Notes: generated by a model not told the origin, from the letters alone. A stretch of 64,000 nt of DNA from Blautia schinkii (GCF_013304825.1 NZ_JAAWUO010000008.1:62001-126000), one strand, 5' to 3'; positions 26,274 through 35,218 are shown, numbered from the stretch's first letter. Made by a program: numbers and translations.

Positions 26274-27434
26274 ATGCAGAGAACGATAAGTGCAATGGTC
26301 GGTAAAGGCTCGGTCAATCACAATAGCCGAAAGTTCCGAGCAGAAAATGTAGACGGAACTCGTACTCATCTCAATATCGACTACTGCAATGAAAATATAA
26401 AGACAGTTTATCACGAATTGTTTGATGAAGCATTGGAAAGATACAATGCCAAGCAGATAAGGTCAGACCGAAAGATAAAAGATTATTATGAAAAAATCCG
26501 AAGTTCCAAGCAGGAAAAACCGTTCCACGAAATCATTTTACAGGTGGGCGGTAAGGGAAATATGAACGCCGATACGGAAAACGGAGAACTGGCAAAGCAG
26601 ATTTTAGATGAATACTATCAGGGTTTTCAGGAGCGAAATCCACAGCTTCGGGTGTTCTCGGCTCATCTGCATATGGATGAAGCTACACCACATCTGCACA
26701 TAGATTTTGTACCTTTTACCACAGGCAGCAAGCGTGGACTTGATACAAGAGTGTCACTAAAGCAGGCTCTTGCAACGCAAGGTTTTAAGGGCGGCAGTCG
26801 TGGCGATACGGAGTGGTCGCAATGGATACAGTCCGAAAAAGAACAGCTTGCGGCGGTGATGGAACGTTATGGGATTGAGTGGGAACATTTAGGCACACAC
26901 GAAAAACATCTTTCTGTTTTGGATTATAAAAAGCAGGAAAGAGAAAAAGAAGTGGCGGCATTAGGTGCGAAAATCGAGCAGAAACAGATTGAATTTGATG
27001 TGTTGTCGGAACGAGTATTGAACTATGATAAGGCAAAAGACGAGCTGTCAAATCTTGAAATAGAGCTTGATACTGCACCGAAATATCAGTTGCCAGAACC
27101 AGAGAAATTTATGACTGCAAAGGCATATAAAACCAAAATGGCAGAGCCGGTTGTAAGGAAATTGAAGCAACTTGTCAAAACGGTGCTTGCCCGCTGCTTT
27201 GAGGGGTGGGACAACTATCATAGGCTGAATACAGCGAATGCACAGTTATACCGCACCAATCAGCGTTTGGAGAAAGTCAATGAAAGATTGACCGAAGAAA
27301 ACAAAATCCTAAAAGCAGAAAATAAAGATTACAGCCTGCTCCGTAAGGTTTTTGGTCGCAAACAGATAGATGATTTGTTGGAGCAGGCAAGAACAGTTAA
27401 AGGTCGCAAGCGTGATAATACACGATCACGATAG
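26274..27434 (+). CDS. MobV-family relaxase (Pre/Mob)
   Basis: A 386-residue relaxase that would nick oriT and lead the transferred strand. The start MQRTISAMVGKGSVNHNSRK is typical of MobV proteins. The metal-binding box HLHMDEATPHLHID lies near residue 130, and IDYCNENI with its conserved Tyr/Asn near 33-45. The C-terminal 150 residues are coiled coil. I prefer ATG 26274 with GGGAGATG upstream over ATG 26259. Elements B and C instead use MobA/MobL relaxases. Confidence 0.9.
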   Translation: MQRTISAMVGKGSVNHNSRKFRAENVDGTRTHLNIDYCNENIKTVYHELFDEALERYNAKQIRSDRKIKDYYEKIRSSKQEKPFHEIILQVGGKGNMNADTENGELAKQILDEYYQGFQERNPQLRVFSAHLHMDEATPHLHIDFVPFTTGSKRGLDTRVSLKQALATQGFKGGSRGDTEWSQWIQSEKEQLAAVMERYGIEWEHLGTHEKHLSVLDYKKQEREKEVAALGAKIEQKQIEFDVLSERVLNYDKAKDELSNLEIELDTAPKYQLPEPEKFMTAKAYKTKMAEPVVRKLKQLVKTVLARCFEGWDNYHRLNTANAQLYRTNQRLEKVNERLTEENKILKAENKDYSLLRKVFGRKQIDDLLEQARTVKGRKRDNTRSR

Positions 27435-27460
27435 ACAAAAATCACAGGAGGAAAAGGAAA

Positions 27461-27838
27461 ATGACAAAGACAATTTTTGAAGAAATGGGCGGAACTTATA
27501 GACAGGTGGGTGATTATTTATTGCCGAACATCACAGTACCAGCCGAAGAAGAAATAGAGCCGATTGGTTTATGGGGGAAACGACATGCAAGGCATTTAAA
27601 GGAACACTATAAAGTGTTATATATGAACCTGCTGACAAGCGGAAAGCTGCATAGTTATCTTGCAGAAGTCGATAAGCAAGCAGAGGATATGTTTCTTCGA
27701 CTGGTAAAGGAATATGCCGACAGACAAGATGTGACGGAACAATTAAAGAAAGATAATCCCTACGAATGGATTGGAAGAATGAATAATATTCAGGCTTGTG
27801 TGAGGGAAGTTGTAGGAACGGAGTTGATTTACACATAA
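27461..27838 (+). CDS. tnpV: TnpV family protein
   Basis: A 125-residue protein with the family features IFEEMGGTYRQVGDYLLPNI, LWGKRHARHLKEHYKVLY and a helical tail ending WIGRMNNIQACVREVV. TnpV proteins are widespread in Clostridia mobilizable elements downstream of the relaxase; the function is not established. AGGAGGAAAAGG precedes the start. Elements B and C each carry one in the same position. Confidence 0.85.
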   Translation: MTKTIFEEMGGTYRQVGDYLLPNITVPAEEEIEPIGLWGKRHARHLKEHYKVLYMNLLTSGKLHSYLAEVDKQAEDMFLRLVKEYADRQDVTEQLKKDNPYEWIGRMNNIQACVREVVGTELIYT

Positions 27839-27983
27839 GCGTTTTACGGTATGGTGCTCCTGCGTTTGCTGGAGTGCTGTGGTTGTGGTTGTAAAGAGGT
27901 TGTGAAAGATTGAATTTCGTAATGGTTGGATGTATAATTAGGAAGTGAAAATTTTAATTTGCACTTCCATAAGGTGAAATGTA

Positions 27984-28012
27984 TTGACACAAAAAATACA
28001 GTATGATAGTAT
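27984..28012 (+). promoter_or_regulatory. Promoter of the ABC-F/Lnu operon
   Basis: TTGACA (27984-27989), a 17-base spacer and TAGTAT (28007-28012), about 280 bases before the ABC-F start, leaving a long leader. Confidence 0.72.
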
Positions 28013-28056
28013 TGCCATTAGAAGAAAGAAAGGCACATTTTGTGTAAGGTGAGGAA

Positions 28057-28071
28057 ATGATTAATAGATAA
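28057..28071 (+). CDS. Leader peptide MINR
   Basis: AAGGTGAGG at 28047-28054 precedes ATG ATT AAT AGA TAA. A four-codon frame with a ribosome binding site at the start of a leader that ends in a terminator hairpin is the layout of ribosome-mediated attenuation used by antibiotic-resistance ABC-F genes. It is inferred from layout only. Confidence 0.5.
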   Translation: MINR

Positions 28072-28204
28072 TTTGATTTAAGTAAGACACATATAGTTAT
28101 TGAGCCTGTAGAGAATAGGTTTGTTTTGTGTACGCTTAAGTTGGATTATCGCAAGAGGCATTTCCTTTGTTTTCCTTTTGGAAAAGAAATAAGGGGCTAT
28201 TTAG

Positions 28205-28243
28205 CGAGTCTATTTTTGCGTATGCAAAAAAGACTCGTTTTTG
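28205..28243 (+). terminator. Attenuator hairpin before the ABC-F gene
   Basis: CGAGTCT (28205-28211) pairs with AGACTCG (28231-28237), with an inner TTTTTGC/GCAAAAA stem and T5 after. It lies inside the leader, 50 bases before the gene. Confidence 0.75.
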
Positions 28244-28291
28244 TGTGTTCAAAATAATAATTGGCTCAGACTTCGAAAAGGAGAAACTTTA

Positions 28292-29836
28292 ATGTTGCAG
28301 ATAAAAAAATTAAATTTAACACATAAAAAAGACCTGAGAATAATTCTTAATGATTTCAACCTTGTGCTAAATGATGGAGATAAGGCAGTTATTATTGGAG
28401 AAGAGGGAAATGGGAAATCGACATTAATGAAGTGGATATACAATCCGTCGCTTGTAGAAAACTATATAGAAGCAGATGGGGAAAGGATAATGGGACACGA
28501 ACGTCTTGGTTATCTTCCGCAGGAGATGCTCGATGAAGATAAGGAAAAAACAATATACGAATATTTTTCTGAAGAGGAAATATTCTGGGAGAAAACGCCT
28601 AAAGAATTGTCTGTTATTGCGGGAAAATTTGGAATGAAAAATGATTTTTTCTACAGTAACCAGACAATGGGTAGTCTTTCAGGAGGCGAAAAAGTCAAGA
28701 CACAACTTATGAGGCTTTTCATTCGCGATGTTTCTGTGCTGTTGTTGGACGAACCTTCCAATGACATCGACATTGCGACGCTTACATTACTGGAAAAAAT
28801 CATAAATGACTGGAAGCACATTGTGCTTTTTATTTCACACGATGAAACGCTGATAGAGCGTACTGCCAACATGGTGATACATATCGAGCAGATTATACGA
28901 AAAACAAAGGCGAGATATACCGTGGCAAAGCTTCCCTATAGACGCTATGTGGAAGAACGGCTTCATAAATTTGAAATCCAAAAACAGCGGGCACTGAGTG
29001 ACCGTAGGGAGAAAAAGATTCGCGATGAAAAATATCAAAGAGTTATGCAGAGTGTACAAGGTGCATTAAGAAGTTGTACCAGACAAGCACCGTCTGTTGC
29101 CAAAAACTTAAAGGACAAAATGCATACGGTTAAGGCAATGGAACGAAGATTTGAAAAAGAAGATGAAAATATGACTCAGATGCCGGAACAGGAAGAAGCA
29201 ATCTTTGTCAAATTAGGGGATGAAAACTCACACATTCCCGCAGGAAAAACGGTCATAGAATATGAACTTTCAAAGCTTGTGACTCCGGATGGCAAAAGAA
29301 TTTTAGCAGAAGGAATTCATTTAAAAATAAAAGGTTCAGAAAAAATCTGTATGATAGGAGCCAACGGGGCAGGAAAAACGACTCTTCTAAAAAAGATAGC
29401 GGAAGAACTCCTAAATCGGAATGACATTAAAGCAGAATATATGCCTCAAACTTATGAAGACCTGCTGGATTTGGATGTTACACCGGTTGATTACCTTGAT
29501 AAAACAGGAGATAAAGAAGAGCGTACAAGAATTAGAACATACCTTGGTTCACTTAAATACACACCAGATGAAATGGAGCATCCGATTCGGGAGTTATCAG
29601 GCGGACAAAAGGCGAAAGTGCTTCTCTTGAGGATGAGCTTAAGTGGTGCAAATGTTCTTATTCTGGATGAACCGACAAGAAATTTTTCACCATTGTCCGG
29701 TCCGGTAATAAGAAAAATGCTCCGAGAATTTCCGGGGGCTGTCATTAGCATTTCTCACGATAGAAAGTATATTGAAGAGGTGTGCGATAAAATATATCAG
29801 CTAAATCCTAATGGATTACAGCTAATTGGTGATTGA
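28292..29836 (+). CDS. ABC-F ATPase, probable ribosomal protection protein
   Basis: A 514-residue protein with two ATP-binding cassettes and no membrane segments, the ABC-F plan. First cassette: Walker A GEEGNGKST, signature LSGGEKVK, Walker B VLLLDEPSNDID. Second: GANGAGKTT, LSGGQKAK, VLILDEPTRNFSP. The inter-domain linker (~225-300) is long and basic, as in members that displace antibiotics from the ribosome. ATG 28292 with AAAAGGAG is chosen over an upstream ATG at 28241 inside the attenuator. The lincosamide transferase downstream supports a drug-resistance role. Confidence 0.85.
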   Translation: MLQIKKLNLTHKKDLRIILNDFNLVLNDGDKAVIIGEEGNGKSTLMKWIYNPSLVENYIEADGERIMGHERLGYLPQEMLDEDKEKTIYEYFSEEEIFWEKTPKELSVIAGKFGMKNDFFYSNQTMGSLSGGEKVKTQLMRLFIRDVSVLLLDEPSNDIDIATLTLLEKIINDWKHIVLFISHDETLIERTANMVIHIEQIIRKTKARYTVAKLPYRRYVEERLHKFEIQKQRALSDRREKKIRDEKYQRVMQSVQGALRSCTRQAPSVAKNLKDKMHTVKAMERRFEKEDENMTQMPEQEEAIFVKLGDENSHIPAGKTVIEYELSKLVTPDGKRILAEGIHLKIKGSEKICMIGANGAGKTTLLKKIAEELLNRNDIKAEYMPQTYEDLLDLDVTPVDYLDKTGDKEERTRIRTYLGSLKYTPDEMEHPIRELSGGQKAKVLLLRMSLSGANVLILDEPTRNFSPLSGPVIRKMLREFPGAVISISHDRKYIEEVCDKIYQLNPNGLQLIGD

Positions 29837-29920
29837 TAACAAAAAGGATGAAAGACTGACAAATTTCAGGCTTTTAGTGAGTTGGAAAGCATACAAAGAT
29901 TTGAATTTGGAGGATAGATT

Positions 29921-30418
29921 ATGGTACGTACAGAAGATGCATGTGAAATTATAAAATATGCTTTGCAAAACGAAATTAAAGTATATTTAGATGGCGGATG
30001 GGGTGTTGATGCACTTCTTAAAAGAGAATCAAGAATACACAATGATATTGATTTGTTTGTTGAACTGAAACATTATCATGATTATATTTATGTGATTAAG
30101 CAGCATGGATTTGAGGAAGTAAATACTGATTATACAACGGATGGTCATACTGTCTGGAAAGATGATAAACAAAGAATCATTGATTTACATTGTTTTGAAT
30201 TTACAGATGACGGAATTGTTTATGAGGGAGATATATTTCCATCAAAAACTTTTTCCGGTATTGGAAAAGTTGGAGATATAACTGTTTCTTGTATTGAACC
30301 ATTGAGTCAGGTAATGCTTCATTTGGGATATGAACACGATAAAAATGATGTGCATGATGTGATGCTGTTGTGTGAAACATTTCAAATAGCAATACCAGAT
30401 GAATATAAGGAAAAGTAA
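29921..30418 (+). CDS. Lincosamide nucleotidyltransferase (Lnu family)
   Basis: A 165-residue nucleotidyltransferase that would adenylate lincomycin and clindamycin. The catalytic motif is LDGGWGVDALL followed by RIHNDIDLFVE (GG-x9-D-x-D), then HTVWKDDKQRIIDLHCFEF and IEPLSQVMLHLGYEHD near the C terminus, the pattern of the small Lnu(C)/Lnu(P)-like enzymes (about 164 residues). GGAGGA precedes the ATG. It lies 84 bases after the ABC-F gene, so both probably share the attenuated promoter. Confidence 0.85.
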   Translation: MVRTEDACEIIKYALQNEIKVYLDGGWGVDALLKRESRIHNDIDLFVELKHYHDYIYVIKQHGFEEVNTDYTTDGHTVWKDDKQRIIDLHCFEFTDDGIVYEGDIFPSKTFSGIGKVGDITVSCIEPLSQVMLHLGYEHDKNDVHDVMLLCETFQIAIPDEYKEK

Positions 30419-30441
30419 AATTTCAGTTTTGTGTTGAATCT

Positions 30442-30648
30442 CTAAGCAAAATAGCTTATAATTTGACATGCTACATATAGTTATTATCCACAGTTATCGA
30501 GTAGGTGTTATCAATGCCGATAACAAAATGATAACATTAGCTCGTATAGGCAGGATAATATGGATATATCAAATAATCAAAAGAACGAGAAACATTACAG
30601 AGAATAATTCCTAAACAAAAAGCGTTAGTCTTTGTAGAATTTGAATAA
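30442..30648 (+). repeat. 207-bp right-end module of element A
   Basis: From CTAAGCAAAA to the att core GAATTTGAATAA. A second copy of identical length and clear similarity covers 52697-52903. It contains an exact DnaA box (TTATCCACA, 30484-30492), an inverted TGTTATC (30506-30512), the arm repeat GATAACAAAATGATAACA (30519-30536), and a palindrome CTAAACAAAAAGCGTTAG (30611-30628). Confidence 0.75.
30637..30648 (+). other. att core 2: junction of elements A and B
   Basis: GAATTTGAATAA, equal to Glu-Phe-Glu-stop. The left-end motif CCAGTATTTATGCGGGTT of element B follows at 30668. Confidence 0.72.
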
Positions 30649-30777
30649 TCCACACAATTTGACAAAGCCAGTATTTATGCGGGTTGCAAACAAATTTGCT
30701 TAGTGATTGGCAACGAAATGGCAACATTTTGCGATTATTCAAAAGATAAAAATTTTATTTCATAACGTATATAAAGA

Positions 30778-30829
30778 AACCTTACTGATTTTCAGAAGTA
30801 AAAAACTGAATATCGGTAAGGTTTTTTCT
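30778..30829. terminator. Terminator next to the element B repressor
   Basis: AACCTTACTGAT (from 30778) pairs with ATCGGTAAGGTT (to 30822), followed by T-rich DNA on the plus strand. Confidence 0.65.
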
Positions 30830-30835
30830 TTTCTC

Positions 30836-31360
30836 TTATTTTTCTTTTTTAGTCAATTCTTTTACGATGTAATCACTCAGTTCCTGAGATGGTACCTTGG
30901 CACATTTCTGGTAAGTATCCAGTTCCGGGTACTTATATCTCCATTCATCATATTCTTCCTTGCTGATTTCACCGTTTTCCAGTTTGTCAGCTTGTTCCAT
31001 CCATGCACGAAGCATTTCATCGACAGAGGAGCCGGGAGCAGATATGGAAGAGTCAAGGCAGATATGAGGCTGCCCATCTACATTTCTTACTTTCAGACCA
31101 TACATATCTTCCAGTGCAAATAGTGTATGCATCAGACCTATGTGAGTATCAATATCTGGAACTGTTAAAGCATGAGTATTGACATCGAAGATCTGAGACA
31201 TTTGTTTTACAAGATCGATTTTAGGAACTCTGGCTTCAGATTCATACTGAGCCATGCGGACATCTGAGGTTTTTCCTTTGAATCCCAGTTGCTCTCCGAG
31301 TTGCTTTTGTGTCATGCCTTTGCGGTTGCGAAAAAATTTGATACGTTGTCCGATTGCCAT
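30836..31360 (-). CDS. XRE-family repressor of element B
   Basis: A 174-residue regulator with helix-turn-helix MAIGQRIKFFRNRKGMTQKQ and a C-terminal half (DIDTHIGLMHTLFALEDMYG, WRYKYPELDTYQKCAKVPSQ) clearly related to the element A repressor. The frame is open upstream of ATG 31360, but that extension lacks family features and AGGAGGCAAA sits just before 31360. It probably binds the AAATGTTTAG and CTTAAACAAATTACGTTAAG sites before xis. Confidence 0.88.
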   Translation of the reverse strand: MAIGQRIKFFRNRKGMTQKQLGEQLGFKGKTSDVRMAQYESEARVPKIDLVKQMSQIFDVNTHALTVPDIDTHIGLMHTLFALEDMYGLKVRNVDGQPHICLDSSISAPGSSVDEMLRAWMEQADKLENGEISKEEYDEWRYKYPELDTYQKCAKVPSQELSDYIVKELTKKEK

Positions 31361-31510
31361 TTTTGTTTGCCTCCTTATAGTGGTCATTCGTGTTGCCATA
31401 ATTAATTGTGAAGAAAATAAAACAATTCTGTTTAGATTCAGTATAGCATGAGCAATTTTAGATAGCAAGAAGAACTTAAACAAAAAAATTTAATATTCTT
31501 ATAAAACTGC

Positions 31511-31572
31511 TTGACTTAAATTAAAATGTTTAGTATCATGCAAATGTAACAACTTAAACAAATTACGTTAAG
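31511..31572 (+). promoter_or_regulatory. xis-int promoter of element B with operators
   Basis: TTGACT (31511-31516), a 17-base spacer with AAATGTTTAG, and TATCAT (31534-31539). A 20-bp palindrome CTTAAACAAATTACGTTAAG covers 31553-31572. Confidence 0.72.
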
Positions 31573-31592
31573 ATAGAGAGAGGAGATGCGAT

Positions 31593-31775
31593 GTGACGAA
31601 CAGAACTTTTATGACAGTAGAAGAAGTAGCAGCGGAACTGGGAGTTTCCAAGTCTTATGCTTATAAGATTGTCAAACAATTAAATGATGAATTACAGAAG
31701 CTGGGTTATCTTACGGTAGCTGGCAGAGTAAACACCAATTATTTCCGCAAAAAAGTATGTTACAGCGAAGTGTAA
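31593..31775 (+). CDS. xis: Excisionase of element B
   Basis: A 60-residue winged-helix protein (FMTVEEVAAELGVSKSYAYK, LQKLGYLTVAGRVNTNYF) like the Xis of elements A and C. The start is GTG 31593 after GAGAGGAG. It lies 17 bases before int. Confidence 0.85.
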   Translation: MTNRTFMTVEEVAAELGVSKSYAYKIVKQLNDELQKLGYLTVAGRVNTNYFRKKVCYSEV

Positions 31776-31792
31776 GAGAGAGGAGAATTTGT

Positions 31793-32893
31793 ATGAGTAT
31801 TTACAAAGATAATGTCACTGGGAAGTGGCGAGTGGTTTATCGGTATACCGACTGGACAGGGAAAACGAAACAGACTTCAAAACGAGGATTTCCTACGAAG
31901 CGAGAAGCGCAGATGTGGGAACACGAACAAATGTTAAAGCATGATGCAAAACTGGATATGACTTTCGCAAGTTTTTATGAAATCTATGTAGAAGATAAAA
32001 AGGAACGAATCCGGGATAACACATGGGGAACTAAGAATAATATTGCCAGAACAAAAATTCTTCCATACTTTGGGGAGAGAAAGATTGCAGAAATTGAACC
32101 AAAAGATGTGATTGCATGGCAGAATCATTTGCTTGCATTTAAGAGAGCGAATGGAAAAGGGTATTCTGCTTCATATCTGCGGAAAATCCACAGCCAGTTA
32201 AGTGCCATTTTCAATCATGCAGTTGATTTTTATCATTTGCCTTCTAATCCGGCACAGAAAGCTGGAAATATAGCAATAGAGGAATATAAGGAAATGTTGT
32301 TCTGGACGAAAGAAGAGTATTTGAAATTTGCAGATGTGATGATGGATAAACCAGTTTCTTACTACGCTTTTGAAATGCTTTACTGGTGTGGTATCCGTGA
32401 AGGAGAGTTGCTTGCCCTGACACCAGCGGATTTTGACTTTACAACGCATACACTGCGAATTAACAAATCATATCAAAGATTAAACCGGGAAGATGTGATT
32501 ACCCCACCAAAGACATTTAAAAGTAACAGATTTATCAAGATGCCACAATTTATATGTGATGAGATGCAGGATTATATGGAAATGCTTTACGGTCTGAAGG
32601 AAGATGAAAGAATTTTCACAATTTCCAAATCTTATCTGCATCATGAAATGAACAGAGGATCAAAAGTGTCTGGGGTGAAGCGAATCCGTGTGCATGATTT
32701 GAGACATTCCCATGTATCGTTATTGATCAATATGGGATTTACGGTATTGGCAATCGCAGACCGAATGGGACATGAGAGCATTGATATCACTTACCGATAT
32801 GCGCATCTGTTTCCAAGTGAGCAGACACAGATGGCAGAACAGTTGGATATTGAAAGGATGGAAAAATTAAATGGAGAAAAATCTGGACAGTAA
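31793..32893 (+). CDS. int: Tyrosine integrase of element B
   Basis: A 366-residue recombinase, closely similar in plan to the element A integrase. Arm-binding domain MSIYKDNVTGKWRVVYRYTD, core-binding domain with ARTKILPYFGERKIAEIEPK, and catalytic residues in CGIREGELLAL (Arg), HDLRHSHVSLL (His-x-x-Arg), RMGHESIDITYRYAHLF (His and Tyr). GAGAGGAG before ATG 31793 decides the start. It overlaps the next gene by 23 bases. Confidence 0.92.
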   Translation: MSIYKDNVTGKWRVVYRYTDWTGKTKQTSKRGFPTKREAQMWEHEQMLKHDAKLDMTFASFYEIYVEDKKERIRDNTWGTKNNIARTKILPYFGERKIAEIEPKDVIAWQNHLLAFKRANGKGYSASYLRKIHSQLSAIFNHAVDFYHLPSNPAQKAGNIAIEEYKEMLFWTKEEYLKFADVMMDKPVSYYAFEMLYWCGIREGELLALTPADFDFTTHTLRINKSYQRLNREDVITPPKTFKSNRFIKMPQFICDEMQDYMEMLYGLKEDERIFTISKSYLHHEMNRGSKVSGVKRIRVHDLRHSHVSLLINMGFTVLAIADRMGHESIDITYRYAHLFPSEQTQMAEQLDIERMEKLNGEKSGQ

Positions 32894-33194
32894 AGGAAGA
32901 TGGAGAAACAAAATCGTAGCATTCCGGGTATCACCGGAAGAAGCAGAGCAGATTGATGCATGTGTCCGATTGTCAGGACTTAGCAAGCAGGACTATATCA
33001 CAAAACGATTAACTGATCGGGAAATTGTGGTACAGGGAAATCCAAGAGTGTATAAAGCATTGCGAAATCAGATGGCAGAGATTTATGAAGAATTGAAACA
33101 TCTGGAAAAATGCAGTGAGGAAAGCGAAGAGTTGCTGAGTACCCTGAGATTGGTCGCAGAGACATTGTATGGATTGAAAGGGGAAAATGAATGA
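32871..33194 (+). CDS. MobC-like relaxosome accessory protein
   Basis: A 107-residue paralogue of the element A protein at 24460: KIVAFRVSPEEAEQIDACVR, LSGLSKQDYITKRLTDREIV, and NPRVYKALRNQMAEIYEELK. An RHH-type DNA-binding role at oriT is inferred. It starts inside the end of int and overlaps the helicase start by ATGA (33191-33194). Confidence 0.7.
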   Translation: MEKNLDSKGRWRNKIVAFRVSPEEAEQIDACVRLSGLSKQDYITKRLTDREIVVQGNPRVYKALRNQMAEIYEELKHLEKCSEESEELLSTLRLVAETLYGLKGENE

Positions 33195-34345
33195 CAGCAA
33201 AAGAAAAAATGACTGCTCCGATTGCATCTGTTGGCGCAGATGTGGAACAGTCATCAAGTAATAAATTAACCAACCAAAGTATAGCAGATTTGCCCGGTAA
33301 GGGCAATCTGCAAGCCACAAATAATGCGGAAAATACAGCAAAATCAGCAAATAAAAAGAATCTAGATGATCTGGAAACAGTTTCTATGATGGAATTATAC
33401 GATACTGCATATCCACCAAAATTGCCGATTGTAGATGGACTTCTGTATAACGGAACTTATCTGTTTGTTGGTTCGCCGAAAATTGGAAAATCATTCTTTA
33501 TGGCACAGATCGGGTATCACATCAGTAAAGGACTTCCATTGTGGGGCTTTTCAGTCAGACAGGGAACGGTTCTGTATCTGGCATTGGAAGATGATTATGC
33601 AAGGTTGCAAAAGCGGTTATCACAGATGTTTGGAATGGAAGGCAGTGAGAATTTTTATTTCGCTACAAAATCAAAATCGCTCAATGACGGACTGGAAAAA
33701 CAGCTTGTAACGTTTGTAACAGAGCATAAAGACGCAAGATTGATTATCATTGATACTCTTCAGAAGGTTCGAGAGGTCGGTGGAGATAAATTCAGTTATG
33801 CCAGCGATTACGAGATTGTAACGAAGCTGAAAGCATTCAGTGATAAATATGGTATCTGTTTTCTGGTTGTGCATCATACAAGGAAAATGGAATCTTCAGA
33901 TAGTTTTGATATGATTTCTGGCACAAATGGATTGCTTGGAGCTGCGGATGGAGCGTTCGTCATGCAGAAAGAAAAACGGACAGATAATAAGGCAGTTCTG
34001 GAAGTGGCAGGACGTGACCAGCAGGATCAGAAACTATGGTTGAACTTTAACCGGGAGAGATGTGTCTGGGAACTTACCAAGACAGAGACAGAACTTTGGA
34101 AAGAACCAGAAGATCCAGTGTTGGAAAAAATCAAAGAGTTTGTAACAGAAACTACGCCAGAGTGGGCAGGAACAGCAACAGAGCTTGTGGAAGTATTGCA
34201 GGTGGAAATGCAGCCGAACGCATTATCACGAAAATTAAATGTCAGCCTTGAACGATTGATTCTGGAATATGGAATCCAGTATAAAGCGGAACGAGGACAT
34301 GATGGAAGAAAGATCAGATTAGCCTTTGTTGGAAAACAAGTGTGA
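33191..34345 (+). CDS. RepA-like helicase of element B
   Basis: A 384-residue RecA-fold ATPase, paralogue of the one in element A. Walker A VGSPKIGKS, then LYLALEDDYARLQKRLSQMF, Walker B-like LIIIDTLQKV, VVHHTRKMESSDSFDMISGT, and a C-terminal winged helix. Its 3' end overlaps the first iteron-like repeats. Translationally coupled to the preceding gene. Confidence 0.82.
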   Translation: MTAKEKMTAPIASVGADVEQSSSNKLTNQSIADLPGKGNLQATNNAENTAKSANKKNLDDLETVSMMELYDTAYPPKLPIVDGLLYNGTYLFVGSPKIGKSFFMAQIGYHISKGLPLWGFSVRQGTVLYLALEDDYARLQKRLSQMFGMEGSENFYFATKSKSLNDGLEKQLVTFVTEHKDARLIIIDTLQKVREVGGDKFSYASDYEIVTKLKAFSDKYGICFLVVHHTRKMESSDSFDMISGTNGLLGAADGAFVMQKEKRTDNKAVLEVAGRDQQDQKLWLNFNRERCVWELTKTETELWKEPEDPVLEKIKEFVTETTPEWAGTATELVEVLQVEMQPNALSRKLNVSLERLILEYGIQYKAERGHDGRKIRLAFVGKQV

Positions 34346-34435
34346 CGATATGTGACGGTTGTGACGGTATTTTATATAGCGTGTCAGTAGTGAAAATATC
34401 GTCACTATCGTCACGACCGTCACGGAAAGGAGAAA
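34341..34435. repeat. Iteron-like array after the helicase gene (element B)
   Basis: TGTGACGATA, TGTGACGGTT and TGTGACGGTA start at 34341, 34351 and 34360 (about 10-bp phasing). They are mirrored by TATCGTCAC, TATCGTCAC and GACCGTCAC at about 34397-34424. Three direct and three inverted units flank an AT-rich centre. Confidence 0.65.
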
Positions 34436-34436
34436 C

Positions 34437-34679
34437 ATGGAAAGAAAATTACAGGTGCAGATACCAAAAGATTTATTACTGGCATTGTTCCAGTATCATC
34501 TTGCCGGGAATGAGGAATATCAACCGGAGATAGAAAAAGCATTGATGGAAAAATTAGACAGTATGGTAAGACGTCAGTTATATACAGCATTCAAAACAGC
34601 ACCAACCGAGGAAGAACGGGAAAAGGCAAGACAAGAGTATTTGGATAAGTGTGGAATGCATGAGAACTTTCGTTGGTAA
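34437..34679 (+). CDS. Small conserved element protein, unknown function
   Basis: An 80-residue acidic/basic helical protein (LQVQIPKDLLLALFQYHLAG to YLDKCGMHENFRW). A clear relative follows the helicase in element C (48854), sharing IPxxLxxxLxxxHL and TAPTEEEREKARxEYLD. AAAGGAG precedes it. Its constant position next to the iteron-like repeats suggests a role in replication or its control. No family function is known to me. Confidence 0.75.
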   Translation: MERKLQVQIPKDLLLALFQYHLAGNEEYQPEIEKALMEKLDSMVRRQLYTAFKTAPTEEEREKARQEYLDKCGMHENFRW

Positions 34680-34702
34680 AGATTCTGCTTGATGACCTTA
34701 TG

Positions 34703-34725
34703 ACAGGAGCGTGCCACGCACCTGT
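34703..34725. repeat. Conserved hairpin after the small element protein (B)
   Basis: ACAGGAGCGTG / CACGCACCTGT around one base. The same structure is at 49107-49129 in element C, with a change that keeps pairing as G-T. Confidence 0.55.
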
Positions 34726-34853
34726 AAATAGCAGACAAAGAGAAGGTTTGTAAGGTGTAGCCGGTAGTTGATTGGCGAAGAAAAAACTTTTCAAAAGGAG
34801 GCCCTGATTCAGGGCGTCCCTGCGGAAATGATAAATGAAGGGAGAATGACACC

Positions 34854-35081
34854 ATGAGAGAAGGAAGATTAGGTTACAACAGTTATAACAAAAGATATGG
34901 ATTATTGTCCTCAGACTTATGGATTGATCCAGGATTTCACTGCGGAGAATGTCTGGAAGTTCTAGTTGATAATCAGTGGGTAAAGACACGAATGGAAATG
35001 AATCTGGCGAGAGAATGGTATTTGGTTGGAACACCATATTGTGGAGATCTGGAGTATGTACGGGCAAGGATACAGGAATAA
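34854..35081 (+). CDS. DUF5348 family protein
   Basis: A 75-residue protein with the family pattern GRLGYNSYNKRYGLLSSD, HCGECLEVLVDNQWVKTRME, WYLVGTPYCGDLEYVRARIQ. Such small beta-rich proteins are frequent in Clostridia mobile elements; the role is unknown. GGGAG precedes the ATG. Confidence 0.7.
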   Translation: MREGRLGYNSYNKRYGLLSSDLWIDPGFHCGECLEVLVDNQWVKTRMEMNLAREWYLVGTPYCGDLEYVRARIQE

Positions 35082-35218
35082 AGCAGACAGAAAGAGAAAT
35101 AGCCGCTTGGTTGTTAGTGATAAAAAATAAGCCCGGATACGGGCAGAAAAAAGAGGGCGGATACGCCCAAAATGAAAGGAAAAAGCCAAGTTGTGGTAGA
35201 TGTAAGAAGCATCTCACA

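Larger units (their letters stand above)
21919..30648 (+). mobile_element. Element A: mobilizable element with ABC-F and Lnu cargo
   Basis: An 8.7-kb element between guaA-type att cores (21907-21918 and 30637-30648). Order: left-end motif, repeats, repressor (-), xis, int, MobC-like gene, helicase, iteron-like repeats, MobV relaxase, TnpV, ABC-F, lincosamide transferase, 207-bp right end. It has a relaxase but no mating-pore genes, so it would need a helper for transfer. Arm-type repeats of the same sequence (GATAACA, twice, 11 bp apart) lie inside each end at 21979-21996 and 30519-30536. Confidence 0.8.
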
